Source: Lysobacterales bacterium
Lineage (GTDB): Bacteria; Pseudomonadota; Gammaproteobacteria; Xanthomonadales; S139-57
DNA length: 32,749 nucleotides
Assembly (NCBI GenBank): GCA_015485125.1
Contig: WFUE01000053.1
Coordinates: 1-32,749 of the forward strand
Reading direction: 5' to 3'
This document shows positions 10,801 to 19,726 of this stretch, piece after piece (position 1 is the first letter of the stretch; each line of letters opens with the position of its first letter). The translations under genes and the position numbers were made by a program. The notes under the pieces are model-generated. The model saw only the letters and a list, made by a program, of their open reading frames with translations, had not been told where the DNA came from and did not search any database.

Positions 10801-10997
10801 GCATTGCTGGTCACGGATTTCGTGGTACCGGATGGCGTGTGCACAATGGAAATGGTCGCGCCATCCAGCGCAGCGCCATTGGCATCACGAACGGTTCCAC
10901 TGACGGAAGAGGAGGTGGTTTGTGCCATGGCATTCGACGCCAAGAAACCAACCACAACCAAAGAGGCGAGCATGCCTTTCAGTTTATTCCACATCAT
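7869..10997 (-). CDS. TonB-dependent receptor with N-terminal carboxypeptidase-regulatory-like domain (Oar-like)
   Basis: Signal peptide, VSGTVRDANGAALDGATISIVHTPSGTTKSVTSNATGHF (CarboxypepD_reg), plug-like region with AIDGVPTNDEFGLEGGG, long beta-barrel ending in GIRYDF. Confidence 0.9.
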   Translation of the reverse strand: MMWNKLKGMLASLVVVGFLASNAMAQTTSSSVSGTVRDANGAALDGATISIVHTPSGTTKSVTSNATGHFLAKGLRVGGPYKVTVSKDGFKTESATDLYLELGKDKNLDVVLSPDTAALDKVEVVGMASSGIFDPSNMGAGTTITRDQIEASPSISRGLADFARMDPRITVLDKEENTISVAGQNNRYNNIAIDGVPTNDEFGLEGGGLPSMARGQPFSLETIDQLNIGISPYDVSKSNFVGGDLNAVTKSGTNEFHGSLYYVYRDDSMVGDDENGNAFDTFEEWTRGVTFGGPIIQNKLFFFLNYEEFENTNALDPAFTPDAAALQQIRDIAAGYGAANIGDFNASELVNSDKKTLVKIDWNINENHRLTARYNSTLGKEINIRNRGNYDVSLSSHWYTNTFDTENYALQLYSDWTPNLSTELNIARMKFHKYPDNNARMPYFRVDGVPGTSGAGESVTGEVHFGTERFRQANDLQVDTTTVFFAADLRKGAHTLRGGFDYKLNDINNLFVFDSLGYYRFRSIDDFANGNYRSYSYRIGTDPNDPLPTADWALANWGLFLQDTWDVNYQLTVVAGLRYDLPTTDDKPLYNPAFEQFYGFPNNTTVDGNGVLQPRVGFNYDLGLDRPTQIRGGFGLFMGSTAGVWLSNPFTNPGGNVTTYSDYSGSLVPITADPDNLPRPGGAARMDVDVVDPDFKQPSVWKSNLAIDHELPWNGIVASAEVLHTETKYGIKYRHLNLGDPTGTMPDGRLSYWCDPNNDRSQRCNNNRDFNDVVLLENTTQGATTSWTLSLKKAMEGNEGLSWMVGYTGMDTREINDGGSSRAISNWGYLPNVNPNEPQLAASDYEIRDRIIATATWKKYFFEGHATTVTLFYENRSGRPFSYIFGNDANGDRRSSNDLFYVPSGPGDVIFTDPSEEAAFFDFVNNTPGLREYMGQVVPRNSDRSPWVTQLDMKITQEIPFFGPGKGVVYLNLTNVLNMINSDWGHIEQASFQTFAVADFEGIDEATGRYIYDWNGRTQPFSRSDRAGQSRWGAQIGIRYDF

Positions 10998-11137
10998 GTT
11001 TACCCTTGATTTTATTGACAAAATTACAATGAAACTCAGCCACACACCCATACGGAAGCGAATGGTCGAATGCATTGTAGTGCGTAATTATGACAGTTTT
11101 GCTACCGCGAGTTAACAAAAAATTGAGCCATGAGCCG

Positions 11138-12586
11138 TCAATGCTGGCGAAACTTTTCAACCCGGATCAGGTTGGTGGTTCCTTTCACCCCGAAAGGCAC
11201 GCCCGCGGTGATGACATAACGGTCGCCATCACGGGCAAAATGGGAAGTGGCCAGACAATCATTGGCCCGTTCCACCATATCAGCGGAATCGGTGATTTCA
11301 TCGGAAAGGAAGGGCGCCACTCCCCAGACCAGACTCAACTGCCGGTAGGAAATTTCGGAAGTGGTAATGGCCAGCACCGGTGTTTCGTTACGGAAACGGG
11401 AAACCCGGTAGGCCGTGGCGCCGGAGGCACTGAAACAGACGATGACCTGCACATCCAGTTCCTCGGCCACCTGGCAGGCGGCATGGGAGACGGAATCGGC
11501 CACCGTACCCGCCATCTCCAGCGTAAGATTGTCCTGCAGTCGACGGTATTCGGTATCGGTCTCCACCGTGCGGGCGATACTGTCCATCATGCGCACGGCC
11601 TCAATGGGGTATTCTCCCACGGCGGTTTCCGCCGACAACATCACCGCATCGGTACCGTCATAGATGGCATTGGCCACATCGGAGGCTTCAGCGCGGGTGG
11701 GTGCCGGCGCGTGAATCATGGATTCCAGCATCTGCGTGGCGGTCACCACCGGCTTGCCGGCATTGCGGCACTGGCGGATCAGGTTCTTCTGTACCGCCGG
11801 CACCAGCTCGGGTGACAGTTCCACACCCAGATCGCCCCGGGCCACCATGATGCCATCCACCTCCGCCAGAATATCCTGAAAATTCTCCACTGCGCTGGGT
11901 TTTTCGATCTTGGCCATCAGGCGGGCCGTGGAGCCGGCCTCGTTCAACAAGCGGCGCGCCTCGCGCACGTCCTCGGCGGAACGGACGAAACTGATGGCCA
12001 CCCAGTCCACACCCAGCCGGGCACCCAGCTTCAAATCGGCGATATCCTTTTCCGTCAGGGCCGGAAGACTGAGGTCGGAACCGGGTATGTTCAACCCCTT
12101 GTTGTTGGAAAGCACGCCGCCCAGGGTCACTTCGGTCTCCACCCTGCCCTGGGTGACCGAGACCACTTTCAAACGCAGGCGGCCATCATCCAGCAGCAGG
12201 TCATCGCCGGGGCGTACATCCTGGCACAGCCCGGTATAGGTCACGCCCACCCGCTGCCGGTCGCCAGGGCTGTCGTCATCACAGGTGATGGTGAAACGGG
12301 CACCACGCTCCAGCAGGACTTCACCCTCCTTGAACGTGGTCACGCGAATCTTCGGCCCCTGCAAGTCCTGCAGGATGCCGATGGACTGGTTCATTTCCGC
12401 CGCGGCATCCCGAACCGTTTGCAGATTCCGGCGGTGAAACTCGGCATCGCCATGGGAGAAGTTCATCCGGAAAACATTGACGCCCGCCTGAATCAATGCC
12501 CGCACACGCTCCGGCGAACTGGAGGCCGGGCCCATGGTGGCGACGATCTTGGTACGACGAAAATCTCTGCGGGCGTGATGATTCAT
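11138..12586 (-). CDS. pyk: pyruvate kinase
   Basis: RRTKIVATMGPASSS, VFRMNFSHG, ILQDLQGPKIRV, MVARGDLGVELSPE, ATQMLESMI. Confidence 0.97.
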   Translation of the reverse strand: MNHHARRDFRRTKIVATMGPASSSPERVRALIQAGVNVFRMNFSHGDAEFHRRNLQTVRDAAAEMNQSIGILQDLQGPKIRVTTFKEGEVLLERGARFTITCDDDSPGDRQRVGVTYTGLCQDVRPGDDLLLDDGRLRLKVVSVTQGRVETEVTLGGVLSNNKGLNIPGSDLSLPALTEKDIADLKLGARLGVDWVAISFVRSAEDVREARRLLNEAGSTARLMAKIEKPSAVENFQDILAEVDGIMVARGDLGVELSPELVPAVQKNLIRQCRNAGKPVVTATQMLESMIHAPAPTRAEASDVANAIYDGTDAVMLSAETAVGEYPIEAVRMMDSIARTVETDTEYRRLQDNLTLEMAGTVADSVSHAACQVAEELDVQVIVCFSASGATAYRVSRFRNETPVLAITTSEISYRQLSLVWGVAPFLSDEITDSADMVERANDCLATSHFARDGDRYVITAGVPFGVKGTTNLIRVEKFRQH

Positions 12587-12679
12587 GCGCGTGGCGGATC
12601 CTTGGCTGTCAGTTGCCAGCGATGGTATGCCCACAGGTGAAAAATGAATATTCCACCGAGGTGATAGCCCGCGCCTACT

Positions 12680-13729
12680 TCAGCCCTGTACGATCCTTTC
12701 CGCATGATCCCGCAACCATGCATCCACCCGCTCACAAAGCCCCTCATCGGCCAGTGGCAGCCTGAACCAACCTGCCTCGCCAACACACTCTGACGACAGT
12801 AGCCAACTTTCCCCGGCCTGTCGCTGCAATGCCGATTGCAAGGCCGCTGGTTGCCGCACTTGCAAAAACAGCAGGGGTGCATCCGCCAGCCTGAGCTGCC
12901 GCACCTGCGGGTTTTCCGCCCAACGCTGGCACAAGGCTTTTCCCCGTGCCATCTGCTGCCGGCGCAGTTCTCCGGCCTTGCGCTGGTTTTCATGGGTCAA
13001 AAGATCCAGCGCGGCCCGCTCCACGGCGCGGGACGGTTGCTGTTCCGGCCAGAGCTTCTGCAACGCCTCCACCCAGGGTTCGGCGGCCTGGAGCGCTGCC
13101 AGTTGCAAGCCCGGCAGGCTCCAGCCATGATCGAATTCACGCAGCAGCATCAGGTTTTCATGCTGGTCCATGACGCGCTGCCAACGGTTGTGATGGTCAG
13201 GATTGTCCAGGGAAAGATCCAGCACCACCAGGCTGAAATCCCGCAGATGCGCGCACAAGTCGGCAACGGCTTCCATGGGCCAGGCCTGCCCTGTCAGCGG
13301 CGAAGGGGATTGCACCCACACCAGAGCCGTCTGGTGCTGCCAGTGTTCCAGCAATCCGTCCACATCGCCCGGTTGCAAGTCGGGCGGCACGGTATCCACC
13401 CGCATGCCCAGCCCCTGCAGGCGTTGTATGTAAAAAGGGGCTTCCGGCTGGACCAGCAACAGGCGAGCGTCCGGCCGCGACAATTCCATGAGTTGTTGCC
13501 GCATCTGCGTGGCCCGCTGCCCCAGCCAGTACTGCCGGGGGTCGCCACCCAGTACAGCAGCCAGACGACTGCGCAAGGCACAGGCACCGTCACTTACGGG
13601 CCGGTGCAGTTCATCGAAATCCTCTTCCCAGACTGGTCCCCCGTACAAGGGCATGGCCGGTGGTGGCGGCAATTCCAGCAGGGCCTGCCAGTCCACGCGC
13701 AACCATCGATCCCGTAGTGATGCCGACAT
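12680..13729 (-). CDS. HisC-like aminotransferase-fold protein, probably lacking the PLP lysine
   Basis: VWVQSPSPLTGQ, VVLDLSLDNP, LLREFDHGWSLPGLQLA and WFRLPLAD align in order with HisC motifs; the LRTLSKAFALAGL-equivalent has His in place of Lys. Confidence 0.65.
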   Translation of the reverse strand: MSASLRDRWLRVDWQALLELPPPPAMPLYGGPVWEEDFDELHRPVSDGACALRSRLAAVLGGDPRQYWLGQRATQMRQQLMELSRPDARLLLVQPEAPFYIQRLQGLGMRVDTVPPDLQPGDVDGLLEHWQHQTALVWVQSPSPLTGQAWPMEAVADLCAHLRDFSLVVLDLSLDNPDHHNRWQRVMDQHENLMLLREFDHGWSLPGLQLAALQAAEPWVEALQKLWPEQQPSRAVERAALDLLTHENQRKAGELRRQQMARGKALCQRWAENPQVRQLRLADAPLLFLQVRQPAALQSALQRQAGESWLLSSECVGEAGWFRLPLADEGLCERVDAWLRDHAERIVQG

Positions 13730-13792
13730 GGATACACTCCTTTTGCAACGGCGAGCGGCTTGTTTCAGCAGACCGCATGAGCGGCAACCGGA

Positions 13793-14257
13793 TTACAGGC
13801 AACCATCCGATTCGTACGGGTCCGGGATGCCCAGCCGGGCCAGCGCTTGTACTTCCAGGGCTTCCATCGCCGCCGCCTCGTCTTCTTGCAGATGGTCATG
13901 GCCCAGCAAGTGCAATACGCCATGAATGGTCAGATGCGCCCAGTGATGCAGCAATGGCTTGCCCTGCTCCGCCGCCTCGCGCTCCACCACCGGCACACAG
14001 AGCACCAGATCACCCAGCAGGGGCAGCTCCACCCCATCCGGCAATTCAGCAGGGAAGGAAAGCACGTTGGTGGGGTAGTCCTTGTGCCGGTATTGGGCGT
14101 TCAAGGCCTGGCCTTCTTCCGCGCCCACCAGACGAATGCTCAGGTTCCAGCGGCCCGGTGGAAGCACGGTTGCCGCCCAACGGGTAAAGTCGTCTTCCGT
14201 GGGCAGTCCCTCGGCCTCCAGCCCCAGGCTGAGATCCACCTCAAGCCGGGTCGTCAT
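13793..14257 (-). CDS. ybeY: endoribonuclease YbeY
   Basis: [15 protein letters not shown] zinc motif, NVLSFP; start trimmed to MTTRLEVDL. Confidence 0.95.
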   Translation of the reverse strand: MTTRLEVDLSLGLEAEGLPTEDDFTRWAATVLPPGRWNLSIRLVGAEEGQALNAQYRHKDYPTNVLSFPAELPDGVELPLLGDLVLCVPVVEREAAEQGKPLLHHWAHLTIHGVLHLLGHDHLQEDEAAAMEALEVQALARLGIPDPYESDGCL

Positions 14258-15200
14258 GCCGCTCGTAGGCCTCAATGATGGTTTGTACCAGCCGGTGGCG
14301 CACCACATCCCGGGCGGTGAAATGGGTAAAACTGACGCCTTCCACGCCCTGCAATACCTTCATGGCGTGCTTGAGGCCGGAGGGCGTGTTACGTGGCAGA
14401 TCCACCTGGGTGACATCTCCGGTCACCACGGCGGTGGAGCCGAAACCGATGCGGGTGAGGAACATTTTCATCTGTTCCACGGTGGTGTTCTGCGCTTCGT
14501 CAAGAATGATGAAAGCATCATTGAGGGTGCGGCCGCGCATGAAAGCCAGGGGGGCCACCTCGATCACATTGCGGTCGATGAGCCGCCCCACCCGGTCGAA
14601 GCCGAGCATTTCGTAGAGCGCGTCATAGAGTGGGCGCAGGTAAGGGTCGACCTTCTGCACCAGATCACCAGGCAGAAAACCCAGCCGCTCACCCGCTTCC
14701 ACCGCCGGACGCACCAGGATCAGCCGCTGCACCCGGTCGGTCTGCAATGCTTCCACCGCGCAGGCCACCGCCAGCCAGGTCTTGCCGGTGCCGGCCGGGC
14801 CGATTCCGAAGTTCACATCATGACGCTGGATGTTTTCCAGATAGCGGTTCTGGTTGTCACCCCGACCGCGTATGGTGCCCCGTCGGGTTCGGATCGCAAT
14901 ACCACTGCGCTCGTTATCGATGCCGGGTTCTTCCGCGCCCTTTTCCCGCAGGCTGAGATGAACCTGATCCGGCCCCACCACGATCTGGTCGGTCTGCGCA
15001 TAGAGATCCCGCAGTATGCCCATGGCCAGCTTGACCGGCTTCTCCTGCCCGCGAACCTGAAAAATGCCGCCGCGACCGAAAATTTCCACACCCAGGCCAT
15101 CCTCGATCTGCTTCAGATGCTGGTCGAACTGGCCGCAAAGGTTGGCCAGCCGTTCGTTGTCCACCGGTTCCAGTACCAGTTGCCGCTTGCATTCGGCCAT
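14241..15200 (-). CDS. ybeZ: PhoH family ATPase (YbeZ)
   Basis: [70 protein letters not shown]. Confidence 0.95.
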   Translation of the reverse strand: MAECKRQLVLEPVDNERLANLCGQFDQHLKQIEDGLGVEIFGRGGIFQVRGQEKPVKLAMGILRDLYAQTDQIVVGPDQVHLSLREKGAEEPGIDNERSGIAIRTRRGTIRGRGDNQNRYLENIQRHDVNFGIGPAGTGKTWLAVACAVEALQTDRVQRLILVRPAVEAGERLGFLPGDLVQKVDPYLRPLYDALYEMLGFDRVGRLIDRNVIEVAPLAFMRGRTLNDAFIILDEAQNTTVEQMKMFLTRIGFGSTAVVTGDVTQVDLPRNTPSGLKHAMKVLQGVEGVSFTHFTARDVVRHRLVQTIIEAYERHDDPA

Positions 15201-16540
15201 CAGGCGGCATCTCCTGCCTGCAGGGCCAGCCGACCACGCAGGGAATGGGCCAGGGCACCGGTGATTTCCACCTCCACCATCTGGCCAATCAGGGCCGGCG
15301 GGCCGGCAAAATTCACCACCCGGTTGTTTTCCGTGCGCCCGGCCAGTTCATTGGCGTTCTTTTTCGAACGGCCTTCCACCAGAATCCGCTGGCGGCTGCC
15401 CACCATGGCCTCGCTGATGGACTGGGCCATTTCGTTGATGCGCGCCTGCAAGCGGTGCAGCCGGGCTTTCTTGATTTCCATGGGCGTGTCATCCGGCAGG
15501 CTGGCCGCCGGCGTGCCGGGGCGGGCGCTGTAGATGAAACTGAAGCTCTGGTCGAAGCCGATTTCCTCGATCAGCTGCATGGTCTGTTCAAAGTCTTCCG
15601 CCGTCTCGCCAGGAAAGCCGACGATAAAATCGGAAGACAGGCAAAGATTGGGGCGTACTTCACGCAAACGGCGGATTTTCTGCTTGTACTCCAGCACCGT
15701 GTGCCCGCGCTTCATCATTGCCAGCACCCGGTCGGAACCGGCCTGCACCGGCAGGTGGAGAAAATCCACCAGCTTGGGTTCGTCGGCAAAGGCCTGAATC
15801 AGGCTGTCCGAGAACTCCACCGGATGGGAGGTGGTGAAGCGAATGCGCTCCACCCCATCCACGGCGGCCACATAGTGGATCAGCTCGGCCAGGTCGGCAA
15901 TACCACCATCATGGGTCGCGCCACGGTAGGCGTTGACATTCTGCCCCAGCAGGTGGATCTCCTTCACGCCCTGCTCGGCCAGCTCCACCACTTCGGCCAC
16001 CACATCATCCAGGGGCCGGCTGACTTCCTCGCCACGGGTGTAGGGCACCACGCAGAAAGAACAGTACTTGGAACAGCCTTCCATGATGGAGACGAAGGCC
16101 GTGGCCCCTTCCGCCCGGGGTTCCGGCAGGTTGTCGAACTTTTCAATTTCCGGAAAGCTGATATCCACCACCGGCTGACCGCTTTCACGCCGCTGGCGGA
16201 TCATCTCCGGCAGCCGGTGCAGGGTTTGCGGCCCGAAGACCAGATCCACGAATGGCGCGCGCTCGACGATGGCTTCCCCTTCCTGCGAGGCCACGCAACC
16301 GGCCACGCCAATGATCAGTTCCGGCTTGTCCGCCTTCAGTGGCCGCCAGCGGCCCAGCTGGGAAAACACCTTTTCCTGCGCCTTTTCACGAATGGAACAG
16401 GTGTTGACCAGAATGACATCGGCCTCGCGCTCGTCCGTGGTTTCTTCCAGCCCCTCGGCCAGCAGCACGTCGCGCATGCGCGCCGAATCGTATTCGTTCA
16501 TCTGGCAGCCGTGGGTTTTGATATAGACTTTTCCGTGCAT
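15200..16540 (-). CDS. miaB: tRNA-2-methylthio-N6-dimethylallyladenosine synthase
   Basis: [38 protein letters not shown] radical-SAM cluster, C-terminal TRAM-like region. Confidence 0.97.
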   Translation of the reverse strand: MHGKVYIKTHGCQMNEYDSARMRDVLLAEGLEETTDEREADVILVNTCSIREKAQEKVFSQLGRWRPLKADKPELIIGVAGCVASQEGEAIVERAPFVDLVFGPQTLHRLPEMIRQRRESGQPVVDISFPEIEKFDNLPEPRAEGATAFVSIMEGCSKYCSFCVVPYTRGEEVSRPLDDVVAEVVELAEQGVKEIHLLGQNVNAYRGATHDGGIADLAELIHYVAAVDGVERIRFTTSHPVEFSDSLIQAFADEPKLVDFLHLPVQAGSDRVLAMMKRGHTVLEYKQKIRRLREVRPNLCLSSDFIVGFPGETAEDFEQTMQLIEEIGFDQSFSFIYSARPGTPAASLPDDTPMEIKKARLHRLQARINEMAQSISEAMVGSRQRILVEGRSKKNANELAGRTENNRVVNFAGPPALIGQMVEVEITGALAHSLRGRLALQAGDAA

Positions 16541-16608
16541 GGAAGGCTCACACTTGCCGGTGAAAACCGCTTATTATCCCGCTTGTTTCCATCGACTTCC
16601 ATAGTGAC

Positions 16609-17397
16609 ATGCACAAAAACCGCCCCGTGGTCTGGATTACCGGCGCATCCTCCGGCATTGGCGAGGCGCTGGCCGAACAATACGCACGCCAGCAAGCGCG
16701 CCTGGTACTCTCCGCCCGTTCCGTCGACAAGCTGGAAGCCCTGGCCACGCGTCTGGACTGCGAAAGCCTGGTGCTTCCCATGGATGTCACCGATTTCGGC
16801 AGTTTCGCCGGCAAGGTGGAAGCCGTGCTGGCGCATTTCGGCCAGATCGACATCCTGATCAACAACGCTGGCGTCTCCCAGCGTGGCTGGGCCGAAGCCT
16901 GCGGCTTCGCCGTGGACCAGCGGCTGATGGATGTGAACTTTTTCGGCCCGGTAGCCCTGAGCCGGGCGGTACTGCCGCACATGCGCGCGCGCAAGCAGGG
17001 CGTGATCGCGGTCACCTCCTCGGTGATGGGCAAGGTACAGACGCCACGCCGCACCGCCTACGCCGCCAGCAAGCATGCCATTCAGGGCTGGTTCGACTGC
17101 CTGCGCTGTGAAGTGTGGAAGGACGGCATTCAGGTCACCCTGCTGCTGCCCGGCTATGTGCATACCCATCTTTCCTATCACGCACTGGACGCCGACGGCC
17201 AACCCCACGGCAAGATGGATCGCATTCAGGCCAACGGCATGCCGGCGGAACGCTGCGCGCGCAAGATGATACGCGCCATCGAAAAGGGCAAGGAAGAAGT
17301 CATCATCGCCGGTCTGCAGGAAAGGCTGGCCGCCTGGCTGAAACGCTTCACTCCACGCCTGTATTCAGCCATCGCCAAGCGCATACCGGTAGAGTAA
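16609..17397 (+). CDS. SDR family oxidoreductase
   Basis: [41 protein letters not shown]. Confidence 0.93.
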   Translation: MHKNRPVVWITGASSGIGEALAEQYARQQARLVLSARSVDKLEALATRLDCESLVLPMDVTDFGSFAGKVEAVLAHFGQIDILINNAGVSQRGWAEACGFAVDQRLMDVNFFGPVALSRAVLPHMRARKQGVIAVTSSVMGKVQTPRRTAYAASKHAIQGWFDCLRCEVWKDGIQVTLLLPGYVHTHLSYHALDADGQPHGKMDRIQANGMPAERCARKMIRAIEKGKEEVIIAGLQERLAAWLKRFTPRLYSAIAKRIPVE

Positions 17398-17424
17398 CGC
17401 ATTGATTCCAAAGCACTCATCAAA

Positions 17425-17442
17425 TTGTAATCTGTTCGTAAC
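17425..17442 (+). promoter_or_regulatory. candidate Pho box upstream of the pstS-like gene
   Basis: TTGTAAT-CTGT-TCGTAAC: two GTAA-containing 7-mers at 11-bp periodicity, 62 bp before the start codon. Confidence 0.4.
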
Positions 17443-17503
17443 ATTATCTGCGCACACTATGCGCCAGTTGAAAACCACCCTGATCCAGACGACGAGGACA
17501 AGC

Positions 17504-18463
17504 ATGAAACTTTCAGCGCTGATCGCATCTTCCCTGCTGCTGGCCACCACGGCCCAGGCACAGGTTCAAGTGGACCCCAAACTGCCGGAATACCAGCCAA
17601 CCGAAGGTGTGGCCGGCAACATCTCATCCGTGGGTTCGGACACCCTGGCCAACCTGATGACCCTGTGGGCCGAGGAGTACAAGCGCCTCTATCCCAATGT
17701 GAACATCCAGATTCAGGCCGCCGGTTCTTCCACCGCGCCGCCGGCGTTGACCAAGGGCACTTCCAACCTCGGCCCCATGAGCCGCAAGATGAAGCACAAG
17801 GAAATCGAGGCTTTCGAAAAGCGCTTCGGCTACAAGCCCACCGCCATTCCCGTGGCCATCGATGCCCTGGCCGTCTTCGCCCACAAGGACAACCCCATCG
17901 AAGGCATGACCATTCCGCAGGTGGATGCCATCTTTTCCTCCACCCGCCGCTGTGGCCATCCAGAGCCCATCAACACCTGGGGCCAACTCGGCCTGAAAGG
18001 TGACTGGGCCAGTCGCAGCATCCAGCTCTATGGCCGCAATTCCGCCTCCGGCACCTACGGCTACTTCAAGAAGCATGCACTGTGCAAGGGTGATTTCCGA
18101 AACGAGGTGAACGAGCAACCCGGTTCCGCATCCGTGGTGCAGGCCGTCTCTGCCAGCCTCAACGGCATCGGCTACTCCGGCATCGGCTACAAGACTGCCA
18201 GCGTCAAGGCGGTGCCATTAGCCAAGAAAACCGGCCAGCCCTTTGTGGAAGCCACGCCCGAGAATGCCGTGCGGGGCAAATATCCATTATCCCGTTTCCT
18301 CTACATCTATGTGAACAAGGCGCCCAACAAGCCCCTGCCGCCGCTGACGCGCGAGTTCCTCAAGATGGTGCTGTCCAAATCCGGTCAGGAAGTGGTGGTC
18401 AAGGACGGCTATATTCCCCTGCCGGCCAAGGTAGCGGAGAAGCAGCTGAAGAAACTGCTGTAA
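17504..18463 (+). CDS. PstS family phosphate ABC transporter substrate-binding protein
   Basis: Signal peptide; [57 protein letters not shown]. Confidence 0.88.
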   Translation: MKLSALIASSLLLATTAQAQVQVDPKLPEYQPTEGVAGNISSVGSDTLANLMTLWAEEYKRLYPNVNIQIQAAGSSTAPPALTKGTSNLGPMSRKMKHKEIEAFEKRFGYKPTAIPVAIDALAVFAHKDNPIEGMTIPQVDAIFSSTRRCGHPEPINTWGQLGLKGDWASRSIQLYGRNSASGTYGYFKKHALCKGDFRNEVNEQPGSASVVQAVSASLNGIGYSGIGYKTASVKAVPLAKKTGQPFVEATPENAVRGKYPLSRFLYIYVNKAPNKPLPPLTREFLKMVLSKSGQEVVVKDGYIPLPAKVAEKQLKKLL

Positions 18464-18483
18464 GCCACAAAACTTGCGACCAC

Positions 18484-18515
18484 AAAAAACGCCCGGTCAA
18501 GACCGGGCGTTTTCT
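18484..18515. terminator. bidirectional terminator between convergent pstS-like and hppD genes
   Basis: AAAAAACGCCCGGTC-AA-GACCGGGCGTTTTCTTTT between the two stop codons. Confidence 0.88.
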
Positions 18516-18535
18516 TTTGTATCAGAAGGCGAAGA

Positions 18536-19579
18536 TCAGATAACACCACGCCGTTCCTGCTCGCGTTCGATGGACTCGAACAGCGCCTTGAAATTACCTT
18601 CGCCGAAGCCCAGATCGTTGTTTCTCTGGATGATTTCAAAGAAGATCGGCCCAAACAGGTTCTTGGTAAAAATCTGCAGCAGATAGCCATTCTCCGTGCC
18701 ATCCACCAGCACCTGGTGACGCTGAATGTGTGCCGGATCTTCCTTCACACCGGGTACGCGCTGGAATACGGTTTCGTAGTAGCTGGGGTGAATGTCCAGG
18801 GTTTCTATACTGCTTCCTTCCATGGCATCCAGCGACGCGAGGATATTGTCGGTATACAGCGCCAGATGCTGCACGCCCGGGCCGTTGTACTCGCGCAGGT
18901 ATTCATCGATCTGGTTATTGTCGTTGTTGTCCTTGCCCTCGTTGATGGGAATGCAGAAGCTGCCGTCCGGCGAACGCAGGGCGTAGGAAGTCAGGCCGGT
19001 CTTCTGGCCATCGATATCGAAATAGCGTACCTCGGTAAAGCCGAAAACTTGCTTGTAGAAGTCCGACCACTCCTGCATGGTGCCCTTGTAGACGTTGTTG
19101 GTCAGGTGATCCACATAGAGAAAGCCCTTGTCCGGGCCGGTGACCGGCTCGGCATGGGGCACGAAATCCGTATCGAAAATGCTGCCCTTGTCCCCGAAAC
19201 GGTCGATAAAGTAGATCAGGCTGTCGCCAATGCCGTAGATGGCCGGATAGGGCAGATCCTTGTCGCTATCGTTGGCGGAACGCGCTCCCCGGCGCACGGC
19301 CTCGTCATGGGCGAATTGCGCGTCATCCACCCGCCAGCCCATGGAGCAGATGCTGGCCCCGTGGGCCTTGTGAAAGGCTTCCGCATGGCCGCCCGGATTG
19401 CGGTTGATGAGAAAATGCACATCATTCTGGGTGTAGTAGTCGATGGGCAGATCCTTGTGCTGGCGGGTGCGGCTGAAGCCAAAATCCCGGAACACCCGGT
19501 GCATGTAATCCACATCAGGCGTGGCAAACTCGGTAAAGTCGATCCCGCGCAGTTTCAGCGGGTTGTGGGTGTCGTTCAT
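18536..19579 (-). CDS. hppD: 4-hydroxyphenylpyruvate dioxygenase
   Basis: GIDFTEFATPDVDYMHRVF, VDHLTNNVYKGTM, GPGVQHLALYTDNI, C-terminal LLQIFTKNLFGPIFFEIIQR. Confidence 0.95.
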   Translation of the reverse strand: MNDTHNPLKLRGIDFTEFATPDVDYMHRVFRDFGFSRTRQHKDLPIDYYTQNDVHFLINRNPGGHAEAFHKAHGASICSMGWRVDDAQFAHDEAVRRGARSANDSDKDLPYPAIYGIGDSLIYFIDRFGDKGSIFDTDFVPHAEPVTGPDKGFLYVDHLTNNVYKGTMQEWSDFYKQVFGFTEVRYFDIDGQKTGLTSYALRSPDGSFCIPINEGKDNNDNNQIDEYLREYNGPGVQHLALYTDNILASLDAMEGSSIETLDIHPSYYETVFQRVPGVKEDPAHIQRHQVLVDGTENGYLLQIFTKNLFGPIFFEIIQRNNDLGFGEGNFKALFESIEREQERRGVI

Positions 19580-19726
19580 CTTGTTCTCCTCTCGATCATT
19601 CTGTGGCAAGACAGGTCATGGCATACCTGTCTGAAACCGGACTCAGGGATGGACCTTTTTCGTTTCGGTCCATCCCCGGCAAGCAGGGTTGTGCCTTTAT
19701 TCGGCGGCACCCATGCCGTTTCCAGG

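Noticed and set aside
11040-11100. CTGTCATAATTACG (minus strand) upstream of the TonB receptor as a Pho box
   Set aside because: Single half-site only; the repeat expected 11 bp on is absent
15245-16858. 537-aa plus-strand ORF
   Set aside because: Antisense to miaB; no recognisable domain and Gln/His/Gly-rich shadow composition
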